NCBI GenBank assembly: GCA_023475345.1
Contig: JAMCWD010000008.1
Span: 1 to 57,800 of the forward strand
Source of the DNA: Chloroflexota bacterium
Lineage (GTDB): Bacteria > Vulcanimicrobiota > JAMCWD01
Length of the DNA stretch: 57,800 nt
Reading direction: 5' to 3'
Shown: positions 47,241-56,480 of the stretch, piece after piece
How the letters are laid out: each line of letters starts with the position of its first letter
How positions within the stretch are numbered: position 1 is the stretch's first letter
The notes under the pieces: model-generated
Database searches by the model: none
What the model saw: the letters and a program-made list of their open reading frames with translations, nothing else
What the model was told of the DNA's origin: nothing
Program-made: the position numbers and the translations under genes

Positions 47241-48755
47241 ATGAACGATAACGAGCAAGAAGTTTTAAACATAACGGATGATATGCCCGAACAGATGGCG
47301 GTCCGCCACAAGCATCTCGAAGAGCTTCGCGCCCTCGGCATCGAGCCTTACGGGGACAGGTTCCCCGTAACCGATAAAATATGCGATGTCAGGCAAAAAT
47401 ACGGCGACATGGAACCCGATAAGGCCGGAGGCGAGGTCAGCATTGGCGGAAGGCTCATGGCCCTGAGGACTCACGGTAAAGCCGTGTTCGGCGACCTGGC
47501 CGATCAGGAAGGCAAGATCCAGATTTATTTCGGACTCGATACGGTGGGCAAAGACAATTTCAATCTCTTGAAGCTGATAGACATTGGCGACCTCCTGGGG
47601 GTAAAGGGAGAAGTCTTCATAACAAGGCGGGGCGAACTTACCGTGATGGTCCGGGAATTCAAAATCCTGGGAAAAGCCCTGAGACCCCTGCCCGAAAAAT
47701 GGCACGGGCTCAAGGATATAGAACTCCGTTACAGGAACCGTCATCTCGACATGCTCATGAACCAGGACGTACGGGAAAGGTTCATCCTGCGCAGCCGACT
47801 CATCTCGGCCATCCGGGGCTATCTCGACGGCCTCGGGTTCCTGGAAGTCGAAACCCCCGCAATGGGGATGCTGGCAGGCGGGGCGCTTGCACGCCCGTTT
47901 CTGACCCACCACAACGCTCTCGACCTCCCGCTGAAAATGAGGATCGCCCTGGAACTACACCTGAAACGTTGTATTGTCGGGGGCCTGGAAAAAGTTTATG
48001 AAATAGGCAAGGTTTTCAGGAACGAAGGCATATCGACGAAACACAACCCGGAATTTACAATGCTGGAGCTTTACCGGTCCCATGCCGATCTCACCGACAT
48101 GATGGAGATAGCGCAGGGCATCGTCTCGACCCTGTGCGAGAAAGTCCTCTGCTCGTGGGAAGTCCCGGGCACTGACGGCGGGACCGTCAACCTGAAGCCC
48201 CCTTATCCGAAAATGACTTTTGCCGAGGGTCTGAAAAAATACGGCGGCATAGAATTGTCCGACCTGCGCGACCCCGTCAAATCAAAGGAAATAGCCGAAA
48301 AGCTCGGGTTCAATATCGAGAGGAAAGATAACCCCGGTTACCTTATCGACAAGGTCTTCTCGATGGTGGTGGAGCCGCATCTCGTGAACCCGGTCTTCAT
48401 CGTGGATTACCCGGTTGAGATTTCGCCGCTTGCGCGGAAAAAGCCTGAAGACGGATCGCTTGTTTACAGGTTCGAGATGTTCATCAAGAACTTCGAGATA
48501 GCAAACGCCTTCAGCGAGCTTGCAGACCCGGTCGATCAGCACGAGAGGTTCAAGGCCCAGCACGAGCTTATCAAGAAAGGCGATACGGAGGCCCACCCGA
48601 TGGACGAGGATTACCTCGCCGCACTGGAATACGGCATGCCTCCTACAGGGGGGCTGGGCATGGGGATAGACCGCCTTTTGATGGTGCTTACAGGCTCTTC
48701 GTCAATCCGCGACGTGATTATTTTCCCGCTGATGAAACCGGCCGACCAGGTTTAA
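47241..48755 (+). CDS. lysS: Lysyl-tRNA synthetase, class II
   Basis: The product has 504 residues. An N-terminal OB anticodon-binding domain is followed by the class II core with motif 2 FRNEGISTKHNPEFTMLE and motif 3 GLGMGIDRLLM. AGGAGG precedes the ATG. It charges tRNA-Lys. It is full length, with nothing unusual in the active site. Confidence 0.96.
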   Translation: MNDNEQEVLNITDDMPEQMAVRHKHLEELRALGIEPYGDRFPVTDKICDVRQKYGDMEPDKAGGEVSIGGRLMALRTHGKAVFGDLADQEGKIQIYFGLDTVGKDNFNLLKLIDIGDLLGVKGEVFITRRGELTVMVREFKILGKALRPLPEKWHGLKDIELRYRNRHLDMLMNQDVRERFILRSRLISAIRGYLDGLGFLEVETPAMGMLAGGALARPFLTHHNALDLPLKMRIALELHLKRCIVGGLEKVYEIGKVFRNEGISTKHNPEFTMLELYRSHADLTDMMEIAQGIVSTLCEKVLCSWEVPGTDGGTVNLKPPYPKMTFAEGLKKYGGIELSDLRDPVKSKEIAEKLGFNIERKDNPGYLIDKVFSMVVEPHLVNPVFIVDYPVEISPLARKKPEDGSLVYRFEMFIKNFEIANAFSELADPVDQHERFKAQHELIKKGDTEAHPMDEDYLAALEYGMPPTGGLGMGIDRLLMVLTGSSSIRDVIIFPLMKPADQV

Positions 48756-48821
48756 AACACCGGCAATAAGGGTAATTATAAAAGGTTAGAAAGCCGAAAG
48801 GCATAAAAGGAGGTATATCAA

Positions 48822-49775
48822 ATGCACGCCACTTTAATTAAGGAAATCGAGGAGAACATAAAGAAAGGGAAACGCTCCCAGAAATTCAGCCTTGACCAGC
48901 CGAATATAGGGACAGGCGAAAAGACCAGGCTTTACAGGCTGATGTACGAGCACGGTCCCGGCAACGGCAAGATGATGTTTCTGCCGATAGACCAGGGACT
49001 GGAGCACGGCCCTGTAGATTTCTTCCCCAATCCTGCGGCGGCGGATTTTGAATTTCAGCTTGCCCTGGCTGATGAGGGCAAGTATTCGGCGGTAGTATGC
49101 CATATAGGACTTGCTGAAAAGCACATGCACAAATGGGCGGGCAAAGTCCCCCTCGTTCTGAAGATCAACGGCAAAACGGTTATTCCCCCCGACGACGAGG
49201 CGTTCAGCCCGCTGGATGCAACGGTGGAAGACGCCGTAAGGCTCGGCGCTGATGCCGTCGGATATACGCTTTTTGTAGGTTCCCCCCGCCAGGATGAAGA
49301 TTTCGCCCAGTTCCTCCAGGTAAAGACCGAAGCCCGCGCTTTCGGCATACCCATTATAGTGTGGGCATATCCCCGCGGCGTTTATGCCAAGCAGGCGGGC
49401 GGGATAGACTCGCTTGCGATGGTCGATTACGCGGCCAGGGTCGCAAACGAGCTGGGCGCACACATCGTAAAACTCAACCTCCCCAAAGATCCCAAAGGGG
49501 GCAGCTATCCCGAAGGCCGCTTCAAGCAATACGACCAGTTCGTAGGAGAAGCCGAAGAAAAACAGCTTGAAAGGGTAATCGAGTCCGCAGGCCGGACAGG
49601 CGTGCTCGTTTCGGGCGGGAGCAGGATGGATAATGAAGCCCTGCTGAAAAAAGTTGAAGACTGCATGGCCGCAGGCGCCGACGGGCTTATATTCGGCCGC
49701 AACATGTGGCAGAGACCTTATGAAGAGGCCGTAAAAATGAGCCACAAGATCTTCGACATCATGAGCAAATATTGA
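48822..49775 (+). CDS. Class I fructose-bisphosphate aldolase, DhnA/FbaB type
   Basis: The product has 317 residues with AAAAGGAGG before the ATG. The Schiff-base lysine K217 in AHIVKLNLP and the barrel segments PIDQGLEHGP and GVLVSGGSRM identify the archaeal-type class I aldolase. It cleaves or condenses fructose 1,6-bisphosphate. The strong terminator at 49799 closes the unit. Confidence 0.92.
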   Translation: MHATLIKEIEENIKKGKRSQKFSLDQPNIGTGEKTRLYRLMYEHGPGNGKMMFLPIDQGLEHGPVDFFPNPAAADFEFQLALADEGKYSAVVCHIGLAEKHMHKWAGKVPLVLKINGKTVIPPDDEAFSPLDATVEDAVRLGADAVGYTLFVGSPRQDEDFAQFLQVKTEARAFGIPIIVWAYPRGVYAKQAGGIDSLAMVDYAARVANELGAHIVKLNLPKDPKGGSYPEGRFKQYDQFVGEAEEKQLERVIESAGRTGVLVSGGSRMDNEALLKKVEDCMAAGADGLIFGRNMWQRPYEEAVKMSHKIFDIMSKY

Positions 49776-49798
49776 TCCCGGATAATCCCGGATAATTT

Positions 49799-49831
49799 AG
49801 CGGCCTCTCCAATAGGAGGGGCCGCTTTTTT
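49799..49831 (+). terminator. Rho-independent terminator of the aldolase gene
   Basis: AGCGGCCTCTCC (49799-49810) pairs almost perfectly with GGAGGGGCCGCT (49815-49826) around AATA, followed by a six-T run. It lies 24 bases past the stop. Confidence 0.93.
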
Positions 49832-49884
49832 AATTGTCTTTGAACTCTCCGGACACCCGGAAACTTTTCAGCGTATGCTCATGT

Positions 49885-50676
49885 TCATGTTGAGATATTC
49901 GGAAGAGAAAGCGTATCTTGAACTGGAGGATTCTCATCTTCTTTTTCATCCTTTTTCTCCAGCGATACAGAATAAAGATACGCCATCAAGAATGTAACGA
50001 CAGGGAATTGAATTATTACATCAATAACAGTCCCGGTAACGGCGCTCATAAACCAGTTGTCAAATATCGCCAGAGGAATGCCTGCTATAAAACTTGCTAA
50101 AAGTATAATGATTGCCGCCAGGATAAAAGAAAAGAAAAGAGTCCACCATCTCCCCGTTGTAAGTTTATAGCTTCTCTCAAGAACATCCTTTACTTTGTTG
50201 CCCTCGATGCTTATAACAAAATCTATAAATTGAAATTTAATAAACAAGTAAATTCCCGGTATTATCAACAATATAGCTCCGACAAGTATAGCTATGCTGG
50301 TAATAAAAGAGAATATGATTATTCTTAAGCATTTGCTAAAACCCCAACTCAACGGCTTGATGATTGACGTAATTTTTTCGCCTTGAAATGATTTTACGAT
50401 AGCATATATTATTGCCGGAATAACAAGGACGCTGAAAATGAAATAAACAAAATTTTGAATTCTCATTGTAAGCCAGAAATTTTCCTGAACCCCCGCAGCA
50501 TAAATTAAATAATTTACAATTAACTCAACCGGCAGAAATACGACCGCTGTAATCTTTAAAATTATGCCGAAATTATCCCGATAAGTTTTCCACCCGGCTT
50601 TTAAAAGCGATAATACACTGTCTGTTTTCGGAACCTGGAAATTGATATCGAGATAGCCTTTAGAAAATTCATCCAT
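49885..50676 (-). CDS. Polytopic membrane protein, unknown function
   Basis: The product has 263 residues starting at the ATG at 50676 (an in-frame GTG at 50688 is also open); GGAGG lies about 11 bases upstream. There are six transmembrane segments (for example IILKITAVVFLPVELIVNYLIY, ILVGAILLIIPGIYLFIKF, WWTLFFSFILAAIIILLASFIAG). The pattern of the first block (LKAGWKTYRDNFG) and the W-R-x-T-x-x-R loop fits the glycerophosphoryl diester phosphodiesterase membrane-domain family. The coding sequence is AT-rich compared with its neighbours. Confidence 0.7.
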   Translation of the reverse strand: MDEFSKGYLDINFQVPKTDSVLSLLKAGWKTYRDNFGIILKITAVVFLPVELIVNYLIYAAGVQENFWLTMRIQNFVYFIFSVLVIPAIIYAIVKSFQGEKITSIIKPLSWGFSKCLRIIIFSFITSIAILVGAILLIIPGIYLFIKFQFIDFVISIEGNKVKDVLERSYKLTTGRWWTLFFSFILAAIIILLASFIAGIPLAIFDNWFMSAVTGTVIDVIIQFPVVTFLMAYLYSVSLEKKDEKEDENPPVQDTLSLPNIST

Positions 50677-50838
50677 TGATAAGCCCACCTCCGCTAAAGT
50701 AAAAAACCGGTAAATAACATTTAATAATACACTATTAACCCGGTATCCCCATAAAACTCTCTACTTAAACAATTATGTATAATTACAAATTTACCTTCTG
50801 TATATACTTATTAAATTTATTCTTATCGGCCCCAGTGT

Positions 50839-52401
50839 TTATCTGAAGATCCTGACTCTTCTGAAAGGCTCCTCGCCGACGCTTGCCGAGTGGAGGTTAT
50901 ATTCTTCTACGATCCTGTGCTGGAGCTTCCTGATATGGCCCGGCTGGGGGTTCAATTCCTCTCCACGCGAGCCTTCTTCGAGGATCTTGTGCGCCGCCTC
51001 CTCGACCTCCCGGACGGCAGGATCTTCAGCCGATTCGGATATGTTGAAAAACTCCTTGAGGGCCGATTCTATCTGCTTCTGTGTGTTGCTCCTTATTACT
51101 TTAATGACGCATAATTCTTTACACTGTCTTCTCAAAAGGCTGCCTGCCCTGCGCTCGTGGGTTTTCAGCGCAAGGACGAGGTCCGCCTCTGCAGGGTCTC
51201 CTACAATGCGGGCGGGCAGTGCGAATTCGTCAAGCGCGCGCTCGAGCCTGCTCCTGCTCACCGCGAACGGGTATATCTTCACTGTCCTGCCTTCAGGCGC
51301 TCTCGTTTTCGTTGTATTATTCATATCCCGGTCTATTGTCCTGAACATCTCGTCCTGGTTGGAATCCTGTATTATCTCCACGCTCCCGTCGGCGGTCCGG
51401 CGGCGGATCTCCGGCTGTGGGACGGACCCGCGGAGCATGAGATCGACCGTCATCGCAACGTCCGGGTGTACTGCAAGGGTCTCCCAGTCTCTTATTTCTA
51501 CGAGGATATCGAATGTGGGCGGAGCCTTGCGCTCTAGCACTGTTTTTTGAGTCCGGCGCTTGCGGGCTTCCTCGTCGGAAAGAGTTACCGCCTGGATCCC
51601 GCCGATGATATCCGAAAGAGTCGGGTTCATCATGAGGTTTTCAAGCGTATTGCCGTGGGCCGTAGCTATTAGCTGGACGCCCCTTTCTGCGATTGTCCTT
51701 GCGGCGTAGGCGTCGTCGGTAGTGCCGATTTCATCGACGACGATGACTTCCGGCATGTGGTTTTCAACTCCTTCAATCATGACAGCATGCTGGCGGTCCG
51801 GCGAAACGACCTGCATTCTTCTCGAAGAGCCGATGCCGGGATGGGGGATATCGCCGTCGCCCGCTATCTCGTTGCTGGTATCGACGACGATCACGCGCTT
51901 TTTGAAATCATCTGCAAGGACCCTGGCGACTTCCCTCAGCATCGTCGTCTTGCCGACGCCGGGGCGGCCCAGCAGGAGAAGCGATTTGCCGCTTTCTATA
52001 AGGTCATGGATAATGCCTATCGTCCCGTAAACGGCCCTGCCCACGCGGCATGTAAGGCCGATTATATCCCCCGTCCTGTTTCTTATGGCGGATATCCGGT
52101 GAAGCGTCCGCTCTATGCCCGCCCGGTTATCCTCGCCGAAACTCCCTGTCCGGCTTACTACATAAGCAATATCTTCATGCGTTATCTCCTGTGTCCCCAG
52201 GTTGATAAAGCCGTCCGGGAACCTGGCGTCGGGAACGCGGCCCAGGTCCATCACTACTTCCAGGAGATCTTCAAGCGGCTTGCCTGCATCTTCCAGTCCT
52301 TTTTTCATCCTCGGCGGGAGTATGTCCACCAGCTTATCGAGATCGTCGGTTATCCTGAGAGACGGGTCGATATCTTTCTTTTGTGCTTTTTTTCTTGCCA
52401 T
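50839..52401 (-). CDS. SpoIIIAA-like AAA ATPase with C-terminal R3H domain
   Basis: The product has 520 residues with GGAGG before the ATG. Walker A is at 145-153 (GRPGVGKTT), and Walker B (VIVVDEIGT) and the arginine-rich sensor region follow, as in SpoIIIAA and plastid Ycf45. The last roughly 70 residues form an R3H single-stranded nucleic-acid-binding domain (HRIVEEYNLHSASVGEEPFRRVRI). The central part contains a linker with a repeat of charged residues. Sporulation genes are absent here, so a role in nucleic-acid handling or stress is more likely than spore formation. Confidence 0.88.
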   Translation of the reverse strand: MARKKAQKKDIDPSLRITDDLDKLVDILPPRMKKGLEDAGKPLEDLLEVVMDLGRVPDARFPDGFINLGTQEITHEDIAYVVSRTGSFGEDNRAGIERTLHRISAIRNRTGDIIGLTCRVGRAVYGTIGIIHDLIESGKSLLLLGRPGVGKTTMLREVARVLADDFKKRVIVVDTSNEIAGDGDIPHPGIGSSRRMQVVSPDRQHAVMIEGVENHMPEVIVVDEIGTTDDAYAARTIAERGVQLIATAHGNTLENLMMNPTLSDIIGGIQAVTLSDEEARKRRTQKTVLERKAPPTFDILVEIRDWETLAVHPDVAMTVDLMLRGSVPQPEIRRRTADGSVEIIQDSNQDEMFRTIDRDMNNTTKTRAPEGRTVKIYPFAVSRSRLERALDEFALPARIVGDPAEADLVLALKTHERRAGSLLRRQCKELCVIKVIRSNTQKQIESALKEFFNISESAEDPAVREVEEAAHKILEEGSRGEELNPQPGHIRKLQHRIVEEYNLHSASVGEEPFRRVRIFR

Positions 52402-52548
52402 GTAAAGCGCCTCCGGCAGGTAGATTCATATTATCAATCCGGGTTGAAACTTCGCCGCCTATTAGCTTTTTTCCTATGATTCCGGCGGAATTAACCGTTA
52501 AATTTACATGTACGAATGCACACGAAAATAACTCATGCATACGTATGA

Positions 52549-52577
52549 TTGACAGATCCTGTTCAGTGGCATATAAT
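52549..52577 (+). promoter_or_regulatory. Sigma70 promoter of fur-feoA-feoB
   Basis: A perfect TTGACA (52549-52554) and a perfect TATAAT (52572-52577) are separated by 17 bases. Transcription would start near 52584, at the edge of the Fur box, 46 bases before the fur ATG. Confidence 0.9.
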
Positions 52578-52584
52578 ACTAATT

Positions 52585-52603
52585 GATATTGACATTCATT
52601 ATC
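52585..52603 (+). promoter_or_regulatory. Fur box overlapping the transcription start
   Basis: GATATTGACATTCATTATC matches the consensus Fur palindrome at 16 of 19 positions. It begins where transcription should start, so Fur with Fe(II) would block RNA polymerase. This predicts that the fur-feoA-feoB operon is autoregulated by iron. Confidence 0.88.
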
Positions 52604-52629
52604 ATTTAGAAACGAGGCCGGAAACTTTA

Positions 52630-53073
52630 ATGGAAAACGCAGCACGGATATTCGAGGGACATCTGAAGCTCAGGGGGCTAAAATCCACCCGCCAGAGACA
52701 GGCTATCTTCAATGCTTTTATAGAAAGCAGCGTCCATTTATCGGCGGAAGAGCTTTACCGGAAGCTGAGAAAAAAGAACCCGGGCATCGGTCTTTCAACG
52801 GTTTATCGGACACTGAAGCTCCTGTGCGACTGCGGCCTTGCCAGGGCGTTACAACTCGATGATAATATGGTTACCTTCGAAAAAGAATCTAAAAGGGACC
52901 ATCACGACCACATGGTCTGCAGGGAATGCGGCCGCATAGAAGAGTTTTACAGCAAGGCCATAGAGGACCTCCAGGAAAGGGTCGCAAAAAAGCACGGCTT
53001 CATCCCCGAAGACCACAGGATGAAAATTATCGGCTTATGCAAAGAATGCGCCAGAAGAAAGGCAGAAAAATAA
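52630..53073 (+). CDS. fur: Ferric uptake regulator family protein
   Basis: The product has 147 residues starting at 52630; an upstream in-frame start would lie in the promoter. The winged-helix region (STRQRQAIFNAF, HLSAEELY, GLSTVYRTLKLL) is followed by the HHDH motif at 91-94 and zinc pairs C97-x-x-C100 and C137-x-x-C140. It is a metal-dependent repressor. The stop overlaps the feoA start (TAATG), which ties it to iron uptake; Zur- or PerR-type specificity is less likely in this operon. Confidence 0.92.
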   Translation: MENAARIFEGHLKLRGLKSTRQRQAIFNAFIESSVHLSAEELYRKLRKKNPGIGLSTVYRTLKLLCDCGLARALQLDDNMVTFEKESKRDHHDHMVCRECGRIEEFYSKAIEDLQERVAKKHGFIPEDHRMKIIGLCKECARRKAEK

Positions 53074-53309
53074 TGGGAAGCAAATCCACTCTAACCGAAG
53101 TAAAATCCGGGACATCCTGTAAAGTGCTGGAAGTACAGGGCGGAAGGAACGCGGTGTCCCGCCTCGAAGCGCTGGGAATACACCCCGGCGTTAAGCTCCT
53201 TAAAAAAAGCCAGCTTATAGGGCACGGGCCGGTTACTGTCGAGATCAATTCTCACCAGGTGGCCCTGGGGCACGGCATAGCTCATAAAGTCCTGGTGGAA
53301 ACGTTATAG
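53073..53309 (+). CDS. feoA: Ferrous iron transport protein A
   Basis: The product has 78 residues, an SH3-like FeoA domain (SCKVLEVQGGRNAVSRLEALGI, VNGH-type loop IGHGPVTVEI). It overlaps the fur stop by one base and ends 1 base before feoB. It helps FeoB in Fe(II) uptake by binding at the cytosolic side. Its usual short length and basic tail fit FeoA. Confidence 0.92.
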   Translation: MGSKSTLTEVKSGTSCKVLEVQGGRNAVSRLEALGIHPGVKLLKKSQLIGHGPVTVEINSHQVALGHGIAHKVLVETL

Positions 53310-53310
53310 T

Positions 53311-55032
53311 ATGAAAATTCTCCTCGTGGGCAACCCCAATGTCGGCAAGAGCGTTATTTTTTCCAGGATCACCGGGCATTGCGTTATCGCATCGAATTAC
53401 CCCGGCACGACTGTGGATTATTCCATGGGTTGTATCAAATGGGGTGACGGCACGGCGGATTATATAGATGCGCCCGGCACCTATGACCTGTTGGCTACCT
53501 GTAAAGCTGAAGAAGTTACCAATGACCTTTTGAAAGACGCCGACCTCGTCGTCAATGTTATAGATGCGACCAACCTTGAGCGGAACTTATTCCTCACTCT
53601 CCAGCTTCTCGGGCGGAAGATCCCGATGATAGCTGTCCTGAACCTGTGGGATGAAACGCGCCACAAAGGCATTGAAATCGACGTCGAAAAGTTGTCGGCT
53701 ATTCTCGGCGTCCCTGTAATTCCTACCATTGCGCTTACAGGCGAGGGGTTCGACAGGATGATAGAGGCGATGAAGAACGCGCCCGTTCCTGACAGATCGT
53801 TTGAAAGAGAAGAGCTATGGCCCGAGGTTGGGAGGATAGCCGCTGAAGTTCAGACCATGTTCCACAGGCATCATACATTTCTTGACCGCCTGGAAGATCT
53901 CAGTATCCATCCGATCTCCGGCCTGATCTTTGCTGTGGCCGTCCTGTGCTCGGCTTTTTTCGCAGTAAGGTTCATCGGGGAAAGCATTATAAATTTCATA
54001 ACGACTCCCATTTTCAAAAATTACTATTCGCTTTTTTTCGAGCCTCTTTCGAAACTTCTCGGAGGGCATGAATCTATACTTTCCAGGATCATCCTGGGAG
54101 AATATCTCCCTTCGCAGGGATACAACATCGAATCTTCGATGGGCCTTTTGACGACGGGGGTCTTTGTCGTATTCGGGGTGGTGCTGCCTTATATAATCGC
54201 TTTTTATCTTGCTCTGGGGTTCCTTGAAGACATCGGCTACCTGCCCCGCCTTGCCGTAATGCTGGACAATTTCATGCACATAGTCGGGCTCCACGGTTTT
54301 TCGGTTATACCGATGTTTCTGGCGATGGGTTGTAATGTGCCGGGGATACTTGCCACAAGGAGCCTGGAAAGCTACCAGCAGCGGTTCATCGCTATAACGC
54401 TGATATCCATAGCCGTGCCGTGCGCCGCATTGCAGGCGATGATAGTGGGCGTACTGGGTCATAGAGGCTTCCTTTACGTTCTGATAGTTTATGCCACGCT
54501 CCTTTCGATGTGGCTTATCATTGGCCTTTTACTGCGACGGTACGTCTCCGGATATAACCCCGAATTGATCATGGAGATACCGCCATACAGACTGCCTTCT
54601 CTCAGGAGCCTTTTTTTTAAATTGTGGCTCCGCGTCAAACATTTTTTAATAGATGCCATACCTTTCGTCCTTGTCGGGGTACTGATTGCAGACCTTCTCG
54701 TCGTCTTCCACATAATAGATTTTATCGGGGTAATATTCACCCCCGTTATCAGATGGGCATGGGGGCTTCCCAATGAGGCTGTCTCCGCTATCCTGCTGGG
54801 GTTTCTCCGCAAGGACATCGGCGTGGCGCTCCTTTCCCCGCTCAACCTGACCACCCGCCAGCTTATCGTTGCCTGCACCGTGCTTTCGACCTTCTTCCCG
54901 TGCGTCGCAACATTTGCGGTGATGACGAAAGAACTGGGAATAAAAGGCATGCTTAAATCCGTGGGGATTATGCTGGTTGCGGCCTTCCTGGCCGGTTCAA
55001 TACTGAACCTTATCCTCCCCGCCTGGAATTAA
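53311..55032 (+). CDS. feoB: Ferrous iron transporter B, compact form
   Basis: The product has 573 residues. The N-terminal G domain has G1 GNPNVGKS (7-14), G3 DAPG (53-56) and G4 NLWD (111-114). The membrane part has two gate motifs, GCNVPGILATRS and FLRKDIGVALL, and about eight helices. Typical FeoB has about 650-780 residues; the shortness lies mainly in the G-domain spacer and a missing C-terminal cytosolic part. It moves Fe(II) across the inner membrane, powered or gated by GTP. Confidence 0.94.
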   Translation: MKILLVGNPNVGKSVIFSRITGHCVIASNYPGTTVDYSMGCIKWGDGTADYIDAPGTYDLLATCKAEEVTNDLLKDADLVVNVIDATNLERNLFLTLQLLGRKIPMIAVLNLWDETRHKGIEIDVEKLSAILGVPVIPTIALTGEGFDRMIEAMKNAPVPDRSFEREELWPEVGRIAAEVQTMFHRHHTFLDRLEDLSIHPISGLIFAVAVLCSAFFAVRFIGESIINFITTPIFKNYYSLFFEPLSKLLGGHESILSRIILGEYLPSQGYNIESSMGLLTTGVFVVFGVVLPYIIAFYLALGFLEDIGYLPRLAVMLDNFMHIVGLHGFSVIPMFLAMGCNVPGILATRSLESYQQRFIAITLISIAVPCAALQAMIVGVLGHRGFLYVLIVYATLLSMWLIIGLLLRRYVSGYNPELIMEIPPYRLPSLRSLFFKLWLRVKHFLIDAIPFVLVGVLIADLLVVFHIIDFIGVIFTPVIRWAWGLPNEAVSAILLGFLRKDIGVALLSPLNLTTRQLIVACTVLSTFFPCVATFAVMTKELGIKGMLKSVGIMLVAAFLAGSILNLILPAWN

Positions 55033-55109
55033 TTCAAAGGAAAAGATTATCCTGGAAAGAATCGGGTATATATAAGACATAACCGGCATTATGAGAAGGA
55101 GTTTACGAT

Positions 55110-56480
55110 ATGAGCAACTTGAGAATTTTAGTCATCGGGGGCAATGGGGCAGGCCTTTCCGCCGCATCACAGGCCGCGCGCATAAATCATAACACTGAAA
55201 TTATAGTATTCGAAGCTTCGCCTTTCATAAGCTTCGGAGCATGCGGGCTGCCGTATTATCTTTCAGGCGAAGTCGGGGATTTCAAAACGCTTTTTCATAT
55301 CACATCCGAACAGATGAAGGATCGCGGTATAACAGTTAAAACCAACACCGCCGTAAAAGAGATCGACACCGCCGCCTCCCGCATCGACGCGGTGGAAAAA
55401 GAAACCGGCTTTTCTTCTTACCATGATTACGACCGCCTCATTATCGCAACCGGCTCCGTATATGCCGCCGGCCCTTTCACTCCTGGCAAGCCCAAAGGTG
55501 TACTGGGCGTCAGGAGCGCGGTGGATTCCGTAATCCTCAAAACTTTCCTTGAAACGAAAAAGCCTGAAAAAGTAGTGATAGCTGGCGGGAACCTCCTGGG
55601 CCTTGAGATGGCGGAATCTTTCAGCAGGCGGGGGATGGCGGTAACCGTGGTCGAGATGAAAGAGCGCATCATGCCCGATTTCGGGGAGAGCCTCTCCGCG
55701 ATAATGCTGAAAAGGCTTGAGGAAAACGGGGTGCAGGTGATACAGGGGACCCCGGTTTCATCGGTATCGGCGGATAACGAGGGGTATCTGAAATCCGTAG
55801 AACTGGGGAACGGCACGGTTCTTGAAACGGACATGCTGTTCCTGGCGATAGGCGCAAAGCCTGACTCCGAGCTGGGCTTGAAAGCGGGTTGTTCCGAAGG
55901 AGTTTACAAAACCATCGCCACCAACAGGAAGATGATGACTTCCCTGTCCCATGTTTATGCGTGCGGCGACTGCGCCCAGTTTACAAACCGGATCAATTCG
56001 AAAGGGATGTTCTGGCCTCTGGGATCGACCGCCAACAGGAGCGGCAGGACTGCGGGTGAGAACGCCGCAGGCGGCGACGCCGACTTCCCCGGGATCATGG
56101 GAACTTACGGGACGCCTGCATTCGGGCTTGAAGCCGTAAGGACCGGCCTCACCGAAGAAGATGGGCGGAAATTCGCGCCGAATCTTGCGATCTCCGAATC
56201 CCAATCCCTTACCACGGCGGAGTACCTGCCGGATTCGACGGCGGTCAACATCCGCCTGCTTTATAATCGTGACAACAGGAAGCTTGTCGGGGCCGAGCTT
56301 ATCGGCGGCCCTGGGAGCGGGTCAAGGATCAACGTCTTCGCGGCGGCCCTTTCTGCAAATATGACTCTGGACGAAATATATGGATTAGATCTCGAATACA
56401 ACCCCAAACTCTCGCCTGTCTGGGATCCCGTCCTCTTCGCCGCAGGCCTTGCGAAGTTTAAGGAAGATCACCGAGCCTGA
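55110..56480 (+). CDS. FAD-dependent pyridine-nucleotide-disulfide oxidoreductase, CoA-disulfide reductase/NADH oxidase type
   Basis: The product has 456 residues with AAGGAG before the ATG. The FAD loop is GGNGAGLSAAS (10-20), the single redox cysteine C45 is in SFGACGLPYY, and the second dinucleotide loop is IAGGNLLGLEMAE. CxxxxC is absent, as in CoA-disulfide reductases, NADH peroxidases and NADH oxidases. It likely reduces a persulfide, CoA disulfide or oxygen, relevant to oxidative stress after iron uptake. Its last 23 bases overlap the convergent gene at 56458. Confidence 0.85.
   Translation: MSNLRILVIGGNGAGLSAASQAARINHNTEIIVFEASPFISFGACGLPYYLSGEVGDFKTLFHITSEQMKDRGITVKTNTAVKEIDTAASRIDAVEKETGFSSYHDYDRLIIATGSVYAAGPFTPGKPKGVLGVRSAVDSVILKTFLETKKPEKVVIAGGNLLGLEMAESFSRRGMAVTVVEMKERIMPDFGESLSAIMLKRLEENGVQVIQGTPVSSVSADNEGYLKSVELGNGTVLETDMLFLAIGAKPDSELGLKAGCSEGVYKTIATNRKMMTSLSHVYACGDCAQFTNRINSKGMFWPLGSTANRSGRTAGENAAGGDADFPGIMGTYGTPAFGLEAVRTGLTEEDGRKFAPNLAISESQSLTTAEYLPDSTAVNIRLLYNRDNRKLVGAELIGGPGSGSRINVFAAALSANMTLDEIYGLDLEYNPKLSPVWDPVLFAAGLAKFKEDHRA

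Noticed and set aside
48834..49745. 303-residue minus-strand frame opposite the aldolase gene
   Set aside because: It is a shadow of the conserved aldolase frame, with no recognisable motifs and no ribosome binding site.
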